Shown here piece after piece: positions 40,813-40,862 of a stretch of 40,862 nucleotides of DNA (positions are counted from its first letter, which is position 1; every line of letters begins with the position of its first letter). The translations under genes and the position numbers were made by a program. The stretch lies in contig CAKSHM010000012.1 of NCBI GenBank assembly GCA_934457415.1, forward strand, positions 1 to 40,862, read 5' to 3'. A model generated the notes under the pieces. That model was not told where the DNA came from, searched no databases, and saw only the letters and a program-made list of their open reading frames with translations. This DNA is from an uncultured Eubacteriales bacterium. GTDB lineage: Bacteria; Bacillota; Clostridia; Oscillospirales; Acutalibacteraceae.

Positions 40813-40862
40813 TTACTGCCCGTCGATCATTTCGTTTTCGCTTTTCTTTTTTCGGTTGTCTT
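40813..40862 (-). CDS. 3' end of the next gene in the group (partial)
   Basis: On the minus strand the window edge reads DNRKKKSENEMIDGQ followed by TAA (40815-40813). The charged tail and the stop directly before the next ribosome site AGAGG suggest the C-terminus of another gene whose body lies beyond the window. Only 15 residues are visible, so no function can be given. Confidence 0.4.
   Translation of the reverse strand, partial: DNRKKKSENEMIDGQ

Overview
The window looks like a chromosomal segment of a low-to-moderate GC Gram-positive bacterium, most likely a gut-type clostridial Firmicute (inference). The reasons are strong GGAGG-type ribosome sites, sigma-A-like promoters with 16-17 bp spacers, CCA-encoding tRNA genes, many AraC regulators paired with glycosidases, and protein types common in Clostridia (YczE/YitT-like, EamA, DUF4428-like zinc-ribbon, TPM). 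No species can be named from the sequence alone.

Region 1 (1-905): tRNA-Thr and tRNA-Tyr with two stem-loops behind them, then a minus-strand protein whose N-terminus resembles the RRXRR motif and which has a second start site inside it. Region 2 (1056-12513): a long plus-strand run. It opens with a two-subunit ABC exporter and an AraC regulator. It continues as an array of small enzymes: two Nudix proteins (one fused to a pyrophosphatase-like domain), an unrecognised YHGS protein, a P-loop kinase-like protein, a stand-alone TrpRS with AT-rich codons, four intact GNAT acetyltransferases and a YdcF-like protein. It also carries clear decay: a methyltransferase-like tail and a GNAT/TetR deletion chimera.

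Region 3 (12531-16661): two tRNA-Ala genes, comM, a two-TM zinc-ribbon protein, an EamA transporter and a YczE/YitT-like membrane protein. The last is preceded by a structured leader. Region 4 (16716-30091): a glycan-utilisation locus with two AraC regulators, a domain-permuted GH3, GH78 rhamnosidase-like, GH63/GH37-like, a serine beta-lactamase-fold hydrolase, mannonate dehydratase and GH38 mannosidase-like genes. None of the glycosidases has an obvious signal peptide and no transporter lies in the locus, so small imported oligosaccharides are the likely substrates (inference). The two divergent promoter regions carry interesting cis elements.

Region 5 (30195-32008): a TetR regulator divergent from an extended SDR, with a near-palindrome over the SDR promoter and a 38-bp perfect palindrome after it. 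Region 6 (32172-40862): at least nine minus-strand genes with little space between them. They encode zinc-ribbon membrane proteins, two proteins with DUF4428-like N-termini, a TPM-domain protein ending in a Gly-rich tail, a DUF6935-like protein, small unknowns and a lipoprotein. This is the best candidate for an undescribed system, plausibly envelope-associated, and it runs off the right edge. No CRISPR array, insertion sequence or phage gene was seen.
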